64,000 bases of DNA from Eoetvoesiella caeni (GTDB lineage Bacteria; Pseudomonadota; Gammaproteobacteria; Burkholderiales; Burkholderiaceae_B). Location: NCBI RefSeq assembly GCF_003315175.1, contig NZ_QNRQ01000004.1, forward strand, positions 1-64,000, written 5' to 3'. Positions 35,822 through 44,992 of this stretch are shown here, piece by piece. Position 1 is the first letter of the stretch; each line of letters starts with the position of its first letter. Position numbers and translations under genes: made by a program. The notes under the pieces are model-generated. The model was not told the origin of the DNA and did not search any database. It saw only the letters and a list, made by a program, of their open reading frames with translations.

Positions 35822-37027
35822 ATGACCACCATCGGCACCCCTCTTTCTTCTTCCGCAACGCGAGTCATGCTGCTTGGCTCGGGCGAGCTGGGCAAGGAGG
35901 TTCTCATTGCGCTGCAACGCCTGGGCGTTGAAACCATTGCCGTCGACCGTTATGCCGATGCACCGGGACAGCAAGTCGCGCACCACGCGCACACCGTTGT
36001 CATGAGCGACCCCGCGCAGCTTAAAGCGCTGATTCGCGCAGAAAAGCCCGATCTGGTGGTACCGGAAATCGAGGCCATTGCCACGCAGGCCCTGGAAGAA
36101 CTGGAAGCCGCCGGCATTACCCGCGTGATTCCTACGGCGCGCGCAACGCGCCTGACCATGGACAGAGAAGGAATTCGCCGCCTTGCGGCCGAAACCCTGC
36201 ATCAGCCCACCAGCCCCTACAAGTTTTGCGATTCGCTGGAAGAACTGCAGGCCGCCATTGATGGCGGCATCGGCTATCCCTGCGTCATCAAGCCGGTGAT
36301 GAGCAGCTCGGGCAAGGGCCAAAGCAAAATCGACGACCCCGCCCAAGTGCAGGCGGCCTGGGACTATGCGATGGCGGGTGGGCGCGTCAGCCACAATCGC
36401 ATCATCGTCGAAGGCTTTATCGACTTCGACTACGAGATCACCTTGCTTACCGTGCGCGCCCTGGGCACCGACGGCCAAGTGGAAACGCATTTTTGCGCCC
36501 CCATCGGGCATACGCAACGCGCCGGCGACTACATTGAAAGCTGGCAGCCGCAGGCCATGGCGCCCCTGGCTTTGCAAAGGGCGCAGGAAGTGGCCAAGGC
36601 CATTACCGACAATCTGGGCGGGCAAGGCGTTTTCGGGGTTGAACTGTTTATCAAGGGCGATGAGGTCTGGTTCAGCGAAGTCAGCCCGCGCCCCCACGAC
36701 ACCGGCATGGTCACCATGATCAGCCAGTGGCAGAACGAGTTCGAACTGCATGCGCGCGCCATTCTGGGCTTGCCGGTGGACACCGCGCTGCGCACGCCGG
36801 GCGCAAGTGCCGTCATCTACGGCCAGGTCGACGGCCGCGGCATTGTTTTCGACGGCGTTGAAGAAGCGCTGCGCGTGCCGCAAACCGAACTACGCCTGTT
36901 CGGCAAACCCGAAAGCTTCAGCAACCGCCGCATGGGGGTGGCGCTGGCCTACGACAAGGATGTCGACGTTGCCTTGCAACGGGCCAACGAGGCAGCACGG
37001 CACATCAAGCCCAGGCTGGACCGTTAA
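35822..37027 (+). CDS. purT: Formate-dependent phosphoribosylglycinamide formyltransferase PurT
   Basis: ATP-grasp enzyme of purine synthesis that makes formyl-GAR from GAR, formate and ATP, an alternative to folate-dependent PurN. 401 residues: an N-terminal nucleotide-binding domain ('[29 protein letters not shown]'), the ATP-grasp domain with '[18 protein letters not shown]' and '[27 protein letters not shown]', and a C-terminal domain with '[18 protein letters not shown]'. Its stop codon overlaps the convergent sensor-kinase stop by 4 bases (37024-37027). Confidence 0.96.
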   Translation: MTTIGTPLSSSATRVMLLGSGELGKEVLIALQRLGVETIAVDRYADAPGQQVAHHAHTVVMSDPAQLKALIRAEKPDLVVPEIEAIATQALEELEAAGITRVIPTARATRLTMDREGIRRLAAETLHQPTSPYKFCDSLEELQAAIDGGIGYPCVIKPVMSSSGKGQSKIDDPAQVQAAWDYAMAGGRVSHNRIIVEGFIDFDYEITLLTVRALGTDGQVETHFCAPIGHTQRAGDYIESWQPQAMAPLALQRAQEVAKAITDNLGGQGVFGVELFIKGDEVWFSEVSPRPHDTGMVTMISQWQNEFELHARAILGLPVDTALRTPGASAVIYGQVDGRGIVFDGVEEALRVPQTELRLFGKPESFSNRRMGVALAYDKDVDVALQRANEAARHIKPRLDR

Positions 37028-38424
37028 CCCGGTGCCGCGGCGTCCGCCGCGGATGTCGACAACACGCTGAAGCCTATTGTCGTCATGCCGTCCTGGCTGT
37101 ACGCAAACACCTCGCCGCCGTGCATCGTGGCAACCGCCTTGACGATGGCCAGCCCCAAGCCGTGGCCCTGGCGCCGACCGTTATAGCGGGCGCCGTCGAC
37201 ACGGTAAAAACGGTCGAACAGGCGCGGCAAATGCGCGGACGCGATGGGGTCGCCCGGGTTGGAAACCCCGATACGGATCCGCTCGGGCTGGCGCTCGATG
37301 ACGACCTTGATCTGGGCCCCCGAACGGGAATGCTCGATTGCGTTTTGCAGCAAATTGGCCAGCGCCCGGCGAAACAGCGATGTTTCTATCATGGCCTGGG
37401 CTGCCGTATCGCCGTCGACGCGGATGGTTTCATGGGTTTCGTCCAGAATGAATTCCAGGAACTCAATTGTCTTGCCGACCTCGTCGGCCACCGAGCTTTG
37501 CACGCGACCTGTGGCGGCCTCGCCCTGGTCGGCCCGCGCAAGGAACAGCATGTCGTTGACAATGGACCGCAGCCGTTCGAGATCTTCGAGGTTGGATTGC
37601 AATACCTCCTGCAATTCCGTCACCGTGCGTGGGCGCGACAATGCCACCTGCGTTTCTCCGATCAGATTGGTCAAGGGTGTGCGTAATTCGTGGGCGACAT
37701 CGGCGTTGAACGCCTCCAGTTGCTTGTACGCCGTTTCCAGCCGGCTTAGCGCGCCATTGAATGCCACGGCTAGATCGTCCAACTCTTCGGGCAGGAGCTG
37801 GCCGTGCAAGCGTTGCGAAAGCGTTTTGGCGTTCAGGGCTTGCGCTTCGAAGGACATTTTTTTCAGGGGCCGCAGCCCCAGCCTGGCAATGCAATAGCCC
37901 AGCACAACCACCAACAAGACGGCAATAAGCGACAGCACGATAAGAGCGGTGAGGAAGGTCTGCAACGTGCGCACATAAGGCATGGAGTCGACGCCTATCG
38001 TCACCCGAACCGCCGGCCGATCCTGAAACGCCGGAATAGTCCCGGTCAGCGTGAACAAAGGATACTCATGGCCGGGCATATCCAGTACGCCTGTCCCGTC
38101 ATTGCGTACAAGCCGGCCTTCGACATCGGCAAGGCCATTGCCGTATCGATATTGCGGCACAGCGCTATCCGCCCAGAAATACACGTTGTCGCTGGCTTCG
38201 TGCAGCGTATCCATCTTTATCTGCACATGCGACCAGCGTTCGACCGTACCGGCCCGCTTGATCATGTATTCCATGTCCTGGTATATGGTTTGCAATTCTT
38301 CTTGCTGATGCCGCGCCAGCTCGCCGCTTAGAACATGGTAGAGCGCCGCGCCTATCAAGCCGAACATGATCGCCGTCGCCAGCGCAAACATCGCCACCAG
38401 CCGCAAGGTAATGGAGCGCTTCAT
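37024..38424 (-). CDS. Heavy-metal-type sensor histidine kinase (CusS/CopS-like)
   Basis: A 466-residue inner-membrane sensor kinase: TM1 at about residues 8-32, a periplasmic sensor domain to about 160, TM2 (about 162-185), HAMP, a HisKA domain with phospho-accepting His245 in '[13 protein letters not shown]', and a C-terminal ATPase domain with N, G1 and G2 boxes. This layout is that of CusS/CopS/IrlS heavy-metal sensors, which usually detect copper, silver, cobalt or zinc. It overlaps the response regulator by ATGA and is the last gene of the RND operon. Confidence 0.9.
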   Translation of the reverse strand: MKRSITLRLVAMFALATAIMFGLIGAALYHVLSGELARHQQEELQTIYQDMEYMIKRAGTVERWSHVQIKMDTLHEASDNVYFWADSAVPQYRYGNGLADVEGRLVRNDGTGVLDMPGHEYPLFTLTGTIPAFQDRPAVRVTIGVDSMPYVRTLQTFLTALIVLSLIAVLLVVVLGYCIARLGLRPLKKMSFEAQALNAKTLSQRLHGQLLPEELDDLAVAFNGALSRLETAYKQLEAFNADVAHELRTPLTNLIGETQVALSRPRTVTELQEVLQSNLEDLERLRSIVNDMLFLARADQGEAATGRVQSSVADEVGKTIEFLEFILDETHETIRVDGDTAAQAMIETSLFRRALANLLQNAIEHSRSGAQIKVVIERQPERIRIGVSNPGDPIASAHLPRLFDRFYRVDGARYNGRRQGHGLGLAIVKAVATMHGGEVFAYSQDGMTTIGFSVLSTSAADAAAPG

Positions 38425-39116
38425 GGTCCCGTATCTTCGTTGCGCAACTCCAGCACATAGCCCATGCCCCGTATGGTATGCAGCAACCGTTGGCTGAACG
38501 GGGCGTCAAGCTTTGCCCGCAAACGCTTGATGGCAACCTCGACCACATTGGTATTGCTGTCGAAATTCATGTCCCAGACCAGTTCGGCAATGGCGGTCTT
38601 GGTCAGGATTTCACCCTGGCGCCGGGCTAGCACAGCCAGCAACGCAAATTCTTTGGCGGTAAGGTCCAGGCGCACCTGGCCGCGATAAGCTTTGCGGCTG
38701 ACAAGATCTAGGTGCAGGTCGCCGATGCGCAAGTGCAAGGACTCCTGCACTCGGCCACGGCGGTTCAGCGCCTGCAGGCGCGCCAGCAGCTCAAGAAACG
38801 AAAACGGCTTGACCAGATAGTCGTCGGCACCCTCGTGCAGGCCCCTTACCCGGTCTTCGATGGAGTCGCGCGCGGTCAGCATGATGACCGGCGTCTGGCG
38901 CACGGTACGCAGCGCACGCAGCACTGCAAAACCATCCTGCCCCGGCAGCATGACGTCCAGCACGATGACGTCGTAGTCGTGCTGCAGGGCCAGGTGCTGG
39001 CCATTGATGCCGTCGTTCGCCAGGTCGACCGTACAGCCCTGTTCCGTCAACCCCTTGCGCAGGTATTCCGCGGTTTTAAGCTCATCTTCGACGATCAGAA
39101 TCTTCATGGGGAACAC
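38421..39116 (-). CDS. OmpR-family response regulator (CusR/CopR-like)
   Basis: A 231-residue regulator: receiver domain with phospho-accepting Asp54 in 'VIVLDVMLPGQDG', and a winged-helix DNA-binding domain from about 135. The sequence style is CusR/CopR/IrlR. A GTG at 39116 with GAGGGAG 8 bases upstream is the best-supported start; the more familiar ATG three codons later has a spacing of 17. The ribosome-binding site overlaps the end of the RND gene. It probably binds the TGACAA-TT-TTGTCA box at 43615-43628 upstream of the adaptor gene. Confidence 0.9.
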   Translation of the reverse strand: MFPMKILIVEDELKTAEYLRKGLTEQGCTVDLANDGINGQHLALQHDYDVIVLDVMLPGQDGFAVLRALRTVRQTPVIMLTARDSIEDRVRGLHEGADDYLVKPFSFLELLARLQALNRRGRVQESLHLRIGDLHLDLVSRKAYRGQVRLDLTAKEFALLAVLARRQGEILTKTAIAELVWDMNFDSNTNVVEVAIKRLRAKLDAPFSQRLLHTIRGMGYVLELRNEDTGP

Positions 39117-39129
39117 CGTTGCGTCTCCC

Positions 39130-42100
39130 TCATAGTTTAATTGATTCGGGGCCGTTGCCGGACCGCCCGGCGCGGCCGGCCCTACCCGCCTTGCGCCGTG
39201 CGCGGATGTTCTTGCGGCGCATGTACCAGTAGTGCGCGCGATCCAGATACAGGTAGATGACGGGCGTCGTGAACAGGGTCAGCGCCTGCGACAGAAGCAA
39301 GCCGCCCACCATGGCAAACCCCAACGGCCGGCGCAGCTCGGAACCCGCGCCATGGCTGAGCATCAGCGGCAGGCCGCTGAGCAAGGCGCACATGGTCGTC
39401 ATCATGATGGGCCGAAAGCGCAACAGGCATGCCTGGTAGATTGCCTCTTGCGGCGATAGCCCCTGCCGGCGCTCGGCCGTCAGGGCGAAGTCGATCATCA
39501 TGATGCCGTTCTTCTTGACTATGCCTATCAACAAGATAATGCCGATCAGGGCGATGACGCTCAGGTCATAGCCGTTGACCATCAGGATCAGCAGCGCCCC
39601 CACCCCCGCCGACGGCAAGGTGGACAGTATCGTCAATGGGTGGATATAGCTTTCATAAAGCAGGCCCAGCACGATATACACCGCAACCAGGGCTGCGGCG
39701 ATCAGATAAGGCTGCGTAGCCAGCGACTCGCCGAACGCCTTTGCCGTGCCTTGAAACGATCCGATCAAGGCTTGCGGCACTCCCATACTGTTTTGCGCTT
39801 GCTGGATTGCCGTAACCGCCTGGCCCAGCGCCACTCCTGGCGCCAGGTTGAATGAAATCGTCACGGCCGGAAATTGCCCTTGGTGGCTTATGGACAAATA
39901 GCCTGTCTTGTCGGTGTCGATGGACGCAAACGTCGACAAGGGTATTTGCTTGCCGCTGAGCGGCGAAGTGATGTAGAGCTTCTTGAACAGATCCGGGTCA
40001 GCCTGCAGGCGCGGTGTAACCTCCAGGACAACGTTATAGCTGTTGATTTGCGTGAAGTACTGCGCCACCTGGCGCTGCCCTATGGCGTCGTAGATCGTGG
40101 CATCGACCAAGGCCGGCGATATGCCAAAGCTGGATGCGCGGGCACGGTCGATGGTTATACGCACCGTCGCCGCCGCATTTTGCTGGTCCGAAGCCAGATC
40201 GGTCAGTTCCGGCAGTTGGCGAAACCGTTCCAGCAGTCTGGGAGCCCAGGTATTGAGTTCGGCCAGGTTCGCGTCGGTAACGGTGTATTGATACTGCGTT
40301 CGCGCCAGCCGGCCGCCCACGTTGATGTCCTGCCCCGCCTGCAGGAATAGATTGATGCCTTCCACCTTGGCCAGCTTCGGGCGCAAGCGTGCAATGATTT
40401 CGTCGGCGCTGGCGACGCGGCCTTCGTCCTTGGGCTTGAGGCTGATAAAGAACGTACCGGTATTGAAGGTAGTCTGGCCGCTGCTCATGCCGTACTGGGT
40501 AATATCGGGATCCTGGCCCACAATATCAGCCAGCTTCCGCATGCGCTGGTTCATAGCGGCAAACGAAGAGTCCTGGGCGGTCTCGGCAAAGCCAAAGATG
40601 AAACCCGTATCCTGCTGCGGGAAAAAGCCCTTGGGAATAACCAGGAACAGCACCACAGTCGCCAGCAAGGTCGCCAAGAAACTACACAACGTTATGAACT
40701 GGTGGCGCAGCACCCAATGCAAGCCTGTCCGGTAGCCGCCCAGCATCGCATCGAAGCCGCGCTCGAAAAACCGGTATACACGGCCATGGGACTGCGCATC
40801 GACCGGCTTCAGAAAGCGGGAACACAACATCGGGGTAAGGGTCAGCGATACCAGGACCGAAACCACAATGGTCAAGGTGACCGTAATGGCAAACTCGCGA
40901 AACAGTCGCCCCACTATGCCGCCCATAAGCAACAACGGAATAAACACGGCAATCAGCGAAACCGAGATCGATACAATGGTCGGTCCGATTTCAGCTGCCC
41001 CTTTATAGGCCGCCTCCATCGGCGCCATGCCGTCCTCGACGTGGCGATAAATATTCTCGAGCATGACGATGGCATCGTCCACGACAAAGCCCACGGCAAT
41101 GGTCAGCGCCATCAGCGACAGGTTGTCCAGGCTGAACCCCACCAAATACATGACGGCGGCGGTGCCCAGCAAAGACAGCGGGATTGTGGCGCTTGGAATC
41201 AGGGTGGCTGGAACATTGCGCAAGAAGACGAAAATCATCCCCACCACCAGGCAAATGGACAGCAACAGCGTCATCTCGACCTCCTGGACCGAGGCGCGGA
41301 TGTTCTGGGTCCGGTCGCTTAGCGTGCTGACATGCACCGAAGGCGGAATAGACGTCAACAACTGCGGCAGCGCCGCCTTGATCCGCTCGACCGTGTCGAT
41401 CACGTTGGCGCCGGGCTGCTTGGTAATGCCCACGATCAAAGAGCGGCCATTGATCACCGCGTCGTCCGCCTTTGCCGCCTTGCCGGCGAAAGCCCATGCC
41501 GCCTTCTTCATGTCTTCGGGTCCCGGCACGGCAACGCCTACGTCGCGCACTCTTATCGGCGACCCGTTCCGGTAGGCCAGTACCATGTCGTTCCAGGCAT
41601 CGGCGCCAAGCACCTGGTCGTTGGTATACACGGCAAAGCTTTGCCTGCCGCCGTCTATCGTGCCCTTGGGCTGGTTTACCGTAGTGCTTGCGATAACACC
41701 GCGTATGTCTTCCAGACTCAGGCCCATCGACGCCAGCTTGTCCGGATCCACCTGTATACGGACCGCCGGCTTTTGCTGCCCAAAAATGTTTACCAGGCCC
41801 ACGCCTTCGATCTGCGAAATTTGTTGAGCCAGGAAATTGTCGGTGTAGTCGTTGACCTCGATCAAAGGCAGCGCATCCGACTGCACGGACAACAGCAAAA
41901 TAGACGCGTCGGCGGGATTTATTTTGCGAAAGGTCGGCGGACTGGGCAAATTGGCGGGCAGTTGCCCTGTTGCCGCGTTGATAGCCGACTGCACGTCAAG
42001 CGCCGCCGCATCGATGGCGCGGCTCAGGTCGAACTGCAATGTAATCTGCGTGGACCCCAGCGCGCTAACCGAGGTCATCTGCGTCATGCCCGAAATCAGC

Positions 42101-42315
42101 TGAAACTGGCGCTCCAGGGGCTGGGCGACGCTGGACGCCATGATCTCCGGATTGGCGCCCGGCAATTTGGCCGTCACCTGTATGGTCGGAAAGTCGACCT
42201 GTGGCAAAGGCGCAACCGGCAGCAACGGCCATACCGCCGCGCCAACCAAAAACAACGCTATGGCCAGCAGCGAAGTTCCGATGGGGCGCTTGATGAAGGT
42301 GGCGGAGACACTCAC
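39130..42315 (-). CDS. RND-family efflux pump permease (MdtB/MdtC-like)
   Basis: A 1061-residue inner-membrane RND transporter with 12 helices and two large periplasmic loops: 'FIKRPIGTSLLAIALFLVG' at the start and 'ALMAL...DDAIVMLENIYRH' including the conserved proton-relay Asp pair in TM4. The sequence is nearer to multidrug (MdtBC/HAE1) than to metal (HME) pumps. GTG start at 42315 overlaps the adaptor's TGA by 4 bases. There is only one RND subunit and no outer-membrane factor in the operon, so TolC-like partners must come from elsewhere. Confidence 0.95.
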   Translation of the reverse strand: MSVSATFIKRPIGTSLLAIALFLVGAAVWPLLPVAPLPQVDFPTIQVTAKLPGANPEIMASSVAQPLERQFQLISGMTQMTSVSALGSTQITLQFDLSRAIDAAALDVQSAINAATGQLPANLPSPPTFRKINPADASILLLSVQSDALPLIEVNDYTDNFLAQQISQIEGVGLVNIFGQQKPAVRIQVDPDKLASMGLSLEDIRGVIASTTVNQPKGTIDGGRQSFAVYTNDQVLGADAWNDMVLAYRNGSPIRVRDVGVAVPGPEDMKKAAWAFAGKAAKADDAVINGRSLIVGITKQPGANVIDTVERIKAALPQLLTSIPPSVHVSTLSDRTQNIRASVQEVEMTLLLSICLVVGMIFVFLRNVPATLIPSATIPLSLLGTAAVMYLVGFSLDNLSLMALTIAVGFVVDDAIVMLENIYRHVEDGMAPMEAAYKGAAEIGPTIVSISVSLIAVFIPLLLMGGIVGRLFREFAITVTLTIVVSVLVSLTLTPMLCSRFLKPVDAQSHGRVYRFFERGFDAMLGGYRTGLHWVLRHQFITLCSFLATLLATVVLFLVIPKGFFPQQDTGFIFGFAETAQDSSFAAMNQRMRKLADIVGQDPDITQYGMSSGQTTFNTGTFFISLKPKDEGRVASADEIIARLRPKLAKVEGINLFLQAGQDINVGGRLARTQYQYTVTDANLAELNTWAPRLLERFRQLPELTDLASDQQNAAATVRITIDRARASSFGISPALVDATIYDAIGQRQVAQYFTQINSYNVVLEVTPRLQADPDLFKKLYITSPLSGKQIPLSTFASIDTDKTGYLSISHQGQFPAVTISFNLAPGVALGQAVTAIQQAQNSMGVPQALIGSFQGTAKAFGESLATQPYLIAAALVAVYIVLGLLYESYIHPLTILSTLPSAGVGALLILMVNGYDLSVIALIGIILLIGIVKKNGIMMIDFALTAERRQGLSPQEAIYQACLLRFRPIMMTTMCALLSGLPLMLSHGAGSELRRPLGFAMVGGLLLSQALTLFTTPVIYLYLDRAHYWYMRRKNIRARRKAGRAGRAGRSGNGPESIKL

Positions 42316-43478
42316 TTGGCTTTGCCTTTTTCAGCGGCCGCAGCGTCCGGCACAGCTTGCGACTCCACCACCTTCAGGCCGGGCTTAAGCTTGTACTGCC
42401 CGTCAATCACCACGCGCTGGCCAGCGCGTAATCCTTTGCCGACCACGGCCAGGCCGTCTTGAATTCCAATAAGCTCTATCGGTTGTATATGAACAGTGTC
42501 GTCCGCGGCAACCGCATAAGCGTATATGCCATCCGGCCCTCGCTGCACCACGGCGGCAGGCACGGTCAGCGCCTGCTTGCGCTGGCCCAGTATCAGGTGG
42601 ATGCGCACATACTGGCCAGGCCACAGCTTATGTTCCTCGTTGGCGAAACTGCCTTTAAGCTGTACTGTGCCGCTGTCGGTGTCGATCCGGTTGTCCAGCA
42701 GCACCAAGCGGCCCCGGCCCAGTACTTCGGTGCCTTTGCGCGGGTATGCCTCTACCGCCAAAGGCTCGGCGCTGGAGCGCAAAGCGTGGTTAATATCCTG
42801 GAACGATTCCTCGGGCAACGTGAACACCACAGAGATGGGGTCGATCTGGTTGATGACCACCAGGCCATTTGCATCGCCCGCGTGAACGATATTGCCGGGA
42901 TCGACCAACCTGGCACCCACCCGTCCCCTGATCGGCGCGGTAATCCTTGTAAAGCTAAGCTGAGTTTGCGCCGCGCTGATCTGCGCGTCGTCGAACTGCA
43001 GCGCAGCCTCCAACTGGGCCACCAAGGCGCGCTGCGTATCGAGTATCTGGCGGGTTGTCGCATTCTGCTTCATCAGCTCGGTGTAACGATGCAGGTCCAG
43101 CCGGGCGTTGGCCAGTTGCGATTTATCCTTGGCTTTTTGGGCCAGCGCCTGATCCAGCTGCGCCTGCTGCACGCGCGGATCCAACTGGGCCAGCAGTTGG
43201 CCGCCCGAAACATCCTGCCCCTCTGTAAACCCAACCTTGTCCAGTTGGCCGTCGATGCGAGCCTTGACCGTCACGCTTTGAGTCGCAACGACCGTACCGA
43301 CCCCCATCAGATAAATTGGTATATCGTGCTGCCGCACCAGCGTAGTGGTAACCACCACAGGCGCTGAACGGGCGGCTGCCGGCGCCTTGTCGCCATAACG
43401 AAGGACCAGCCAGATACCGGCTGCCAACACCAGCAGCAAACCCGCAACCCAACGCCATTTAAGAGAATAAGTTGCCAT
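42312..43478 (-). CDS. RND efflux periplasmic adaptor subunit (MdtA-like)
   Basis: A 388-residue membrane-fusion protein: an N-terminal membrane anchor (about residues 8-27, not lipidated), barrel-sandwich/lipoyl halves with 'VKARIDGQLDKVGFTEGQDVSGGQLLAQLDPR', an alpha-helical hairpin, and the beta-barrel domain. It bridges the RND pump and an outer-membrane channel. First gene of the four-gene operon. The ATG at 43478 is preferred over an ATG 18 codons upstream. The CusR-type box lies 137 bp upstream. Confidence 0.92.
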   Translation of the reverse strand: MATYSLKWRWVAGLLLVLAAGIWLVLRYGDKAPAAARSAPVVVTTTLVRQHDIPIYLMGVGTVVATQSVTVKARIDGQLDKVGFTEGQDVSGGQLLAQLDPRVQQAQLDQALAQKAKDKSQLANARLDLHRYTELMKQNATTRQILDTQRALVAQLEAALQFDDAQISAAQTQLSFTRITAPIRGRVGARLVDPGNIVHAGDANGLVVINQIDPISVVFTLPEESFQDINHALRSSAEPLAVEAYPRKGTEVLGRGRLVLLDNRIDTDSGTVQLKGSFANEEHKLWPGQYVRIHLILGQRKQALTVPAAVVQRGPDGIYAYAVAADDTVHIQPIELIGIQDGLAVVGKGLRAGQRVVIDGQYKLKPGLKVVESQAVPDAAAAEKGKAK

Positions 43479-43614
43479 GGCTTGTTTTCGTAGCCTTCGT
43501 GCGCGCATCGGTTGTAGTGTTCCGGAAGCCATCAGCCGCGCCTAGCATGCGCCCCGCTGAAGGCAGTTTCCGTCACTCTAGCGCCACGGCGCGTACATCA
43601 CGCTGTCCGGAACA

Positions 43615-43628
43615 TGACAATTTTGTCA
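43615..43628 (-). promoter_or_regulatory. CusR/CopR-type operator box
   Basis: TGACAATTTTGTCA is a palindrome (6-bp arms, 2-base centre) equal to the core of the published CusR box TGACAA-NN-TTGTCA. It sits upstream of an operon that encodes a CusR-like regulator, 137 bp from the adaptor ATG. A TAGAGT -10-like hexamer lies about 35 bp downstream on the minus strand. Confidence 0.7.
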
Positions 43629-43676
43629 GCTACGGCCATGCAACCATGTATCGCCGGCACGCAGCCCGAGGCGATA

Positions 43677-43757
43677 TCAGCGCCTTGGCCCAGCGGCCGC
43701 AAGTGCGCCGCAGATCACTACCCAGGCCAAGTACTTCTGATTCAGGAATAGGCTCAT
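43677..43757 (-). CDS. Possible 26-residue membrane peptide
   Basis: ATG 43757, preceded by AGGGATGTTGCA, opens a 26-codon frame whose middle is hydrophobic (YLAWVVICGALAAAG) and whose ends are polar/basic, as in small single-helix membrane proteins. It lies between the CusR box and the first 21-mer repeat. I have no family for it and it may be chance. Confidence 0.25.
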   Translation of the reverse strand: MSLFLNQKYLAWVVICGALAAAGPRR

Positions 43758-43789
43758 TGCAACATCCCTGGGGGCGGCACTGCAAACTT

Positions 43790-43810
43790 CAGGGTAAACC
43801 ACGATATTCG
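43790..43810. repeat. 21-bp repeated motif, copy 1 (upstream of dioxygenase gene)
   Basis: CAG plus GGTAAACCACGATATTCG; identical to 46518-46538. A TTGACA -35-like hexamer starts 5 bases after it, at 43816. It lies 100 bp before the dioxygenase ATG. Probably an operator for the local TetR gene. Confidence 0.6.
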
Positions 43811-43836
43811 CTACTTTGACAATTATGCACAATAAA

Positions 43837-43853
43837 AACGAATTATGTTCGTT
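43837..43853. promoter_or_regulatory. AACGAA-N5-TTCGTT palindrome in the dioxygenase promoter
   Basis: A 17-bp palindrome with 6-bp arms, about 57 bases upstream of the dioxygenase ATG and after a TTGACA hexamer (43816-43821), so it overlaps the likely -10/start region. It fits a repressor site of unknown owner. It does not recur near the TetR gene. Confidence 0.4.
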
Positions 43854-43910
43854 ATTGTATATTTCCATGCGCGCTCCTGCCTTAATCCCTCTTCTAGAGA
43901 GCTACCCACC

Positions 43911-44990
43911 ATGACTCCAGCCGACCTCAAAGTCCGCATGACCAACCCCGGACTGCTGCCAGGCCTGTTCAAAAAACAATTTGAACTGTGCCAAATCAAA
44001 CCTGGGCAAACCATTGCCATTGTCAGCGACCTGGGCACACGCACCGAATACATCGAAGCAGCCTTTGCCGCCGCCGATATGCTTGGCGCCGATATTTATG
44101 AAATGCGCGTCAACACCATTCCTGGCTGGACCAGCGTGGGCGTGCCCACCATCGGCCAGTGCAAAGGGACTTTGGAAGCTCTCAAAGCCTGCGACATGAT
44201 CTTGATTTTCCATGTGCCGCTTTTTGCCAGCTGGCTTAAAGAAGTCATGAATGTCGGCGTACGCGTTCAGATGATCATTGATGCCCCCGACGACCTTTTC
44301 GCCTTGCAAGCCCCAACCGGACTGAAAGACGCCGTCATGTATGCCCACCGCATGTACGAAAAGACCAAGCAAGTCCACGTAACCAGCAAGGCCGGCACCG
44401 ACCTGACCTACTCTTGCGGCGAATACCCGGTAATGAGCCAGTATGGTTTTGCCGACGAGCCTGGGCACTTCGACCATTGGGGCGTGGGCCTGATCCACAC
44501 CTTTCCCAACGAAGGCAGCGCCAGCGGCCGGGTCGTGGTCAGTCCCGGCGACGTCGTCATCCTGCCCTATTGCCGCTACATCCAGGACGAAATCGTTCTT
44601 GAGATTGCCGACGGCCATATCCAGTCCATCGAAGGCGGCCTGGACGCCATGCTGATGCGCGAGTGGCTGGCCGACGGCAAGGAACACAAGAACGATAAAG
44701 ACCCTTATGCCCTGTCTCATTTAGGCTGGGGCTTGAATCCTCAATGCCGCTGGGACTCGATTGCCCTGTATGGCGACTCGCCCGAGCGCAGCCGCGCCGC
44801 TTCCCGCTGCTTCCCCGGCAATTTCCTGTTCTCCACCGGCCCCAACACCCAGGGCGGCGGCAAGCGCACAACCCGCGGACACTACGACCTACCGATGCGC
44901 AACTGCTCCATCGACCTGGACGGCAACCGGGTCGTCGACGAAGGTCGCCTGGTCGATCCGAAAATGATCGTCCCGCGCGAGGCCCGCTGA
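43911..44990 (+). CDS. 2,5-dihydroxypyridine 5,6-dioxygenase-like protein (NicX/PicD family)
   Basis: A 359-residue protein related to NicX, which cleaves the ring of 2,5-dihydroxypyridine to N-formylmaleamate with Fe(II) and O2; the family shares the M29 aminopeptidase fold. The NicX hallmark motifs are present: 'YGFADEPGHFDHWG', 'LSHLGWGLNPQ', 'FLFSTGPNTQGGGKR' and 'GHYDLPMRNC'. His270, His324 and Asp326 are in the places of the NicX iron ligands. ATG 43911 follows a weak GAGAG. The start lies 3 codons before the first conserved residue. A 21-bp repeat and a palindrome precede it; an alpha/beta hydrolase follows. Confidence 0.8.
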   Translation: MTPADLKVRMTNPGLLPGLFKKQFELCQIKPGQTIAIVSDLGTRTEYIEAAFAAADMLGADIYEMRVNTIPGWTSVGVPTIGQCKGTLEALKACDMILIFHVPLFASWLKEVMNVGVRVQMIIDAPDDLFALQAPTGLKDAVMYAHRMYEKTKQVHVTSKAGTDLTYSCGEYPVMSQYGFADEPGHFDHWGVGLIHTFPNEGSASGRVVVSPGDVVILPYCRYIQDEIVLEIADGHIQSIEGGLDAMLMREWLADGKEHKNDKDPYALSHLGWGLNPQCRWDSIALYGDSPERSRAASRCFPGNFLFSTGPNTQGGGKRTTRGHYDLPMRNCSIDLDGNRVVDEGRLVDPKMIVPREAR

Positions 44991-44992
44991 AC

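Noticed and set aside
37024-43478. Complete CusCFBA-type metal efflux operon
   Set aside because: The RND and adaptor resemble multidrug MdtABC proteins, and no CusC/CusF genes are present; only the regulators and box are CusRS-like.
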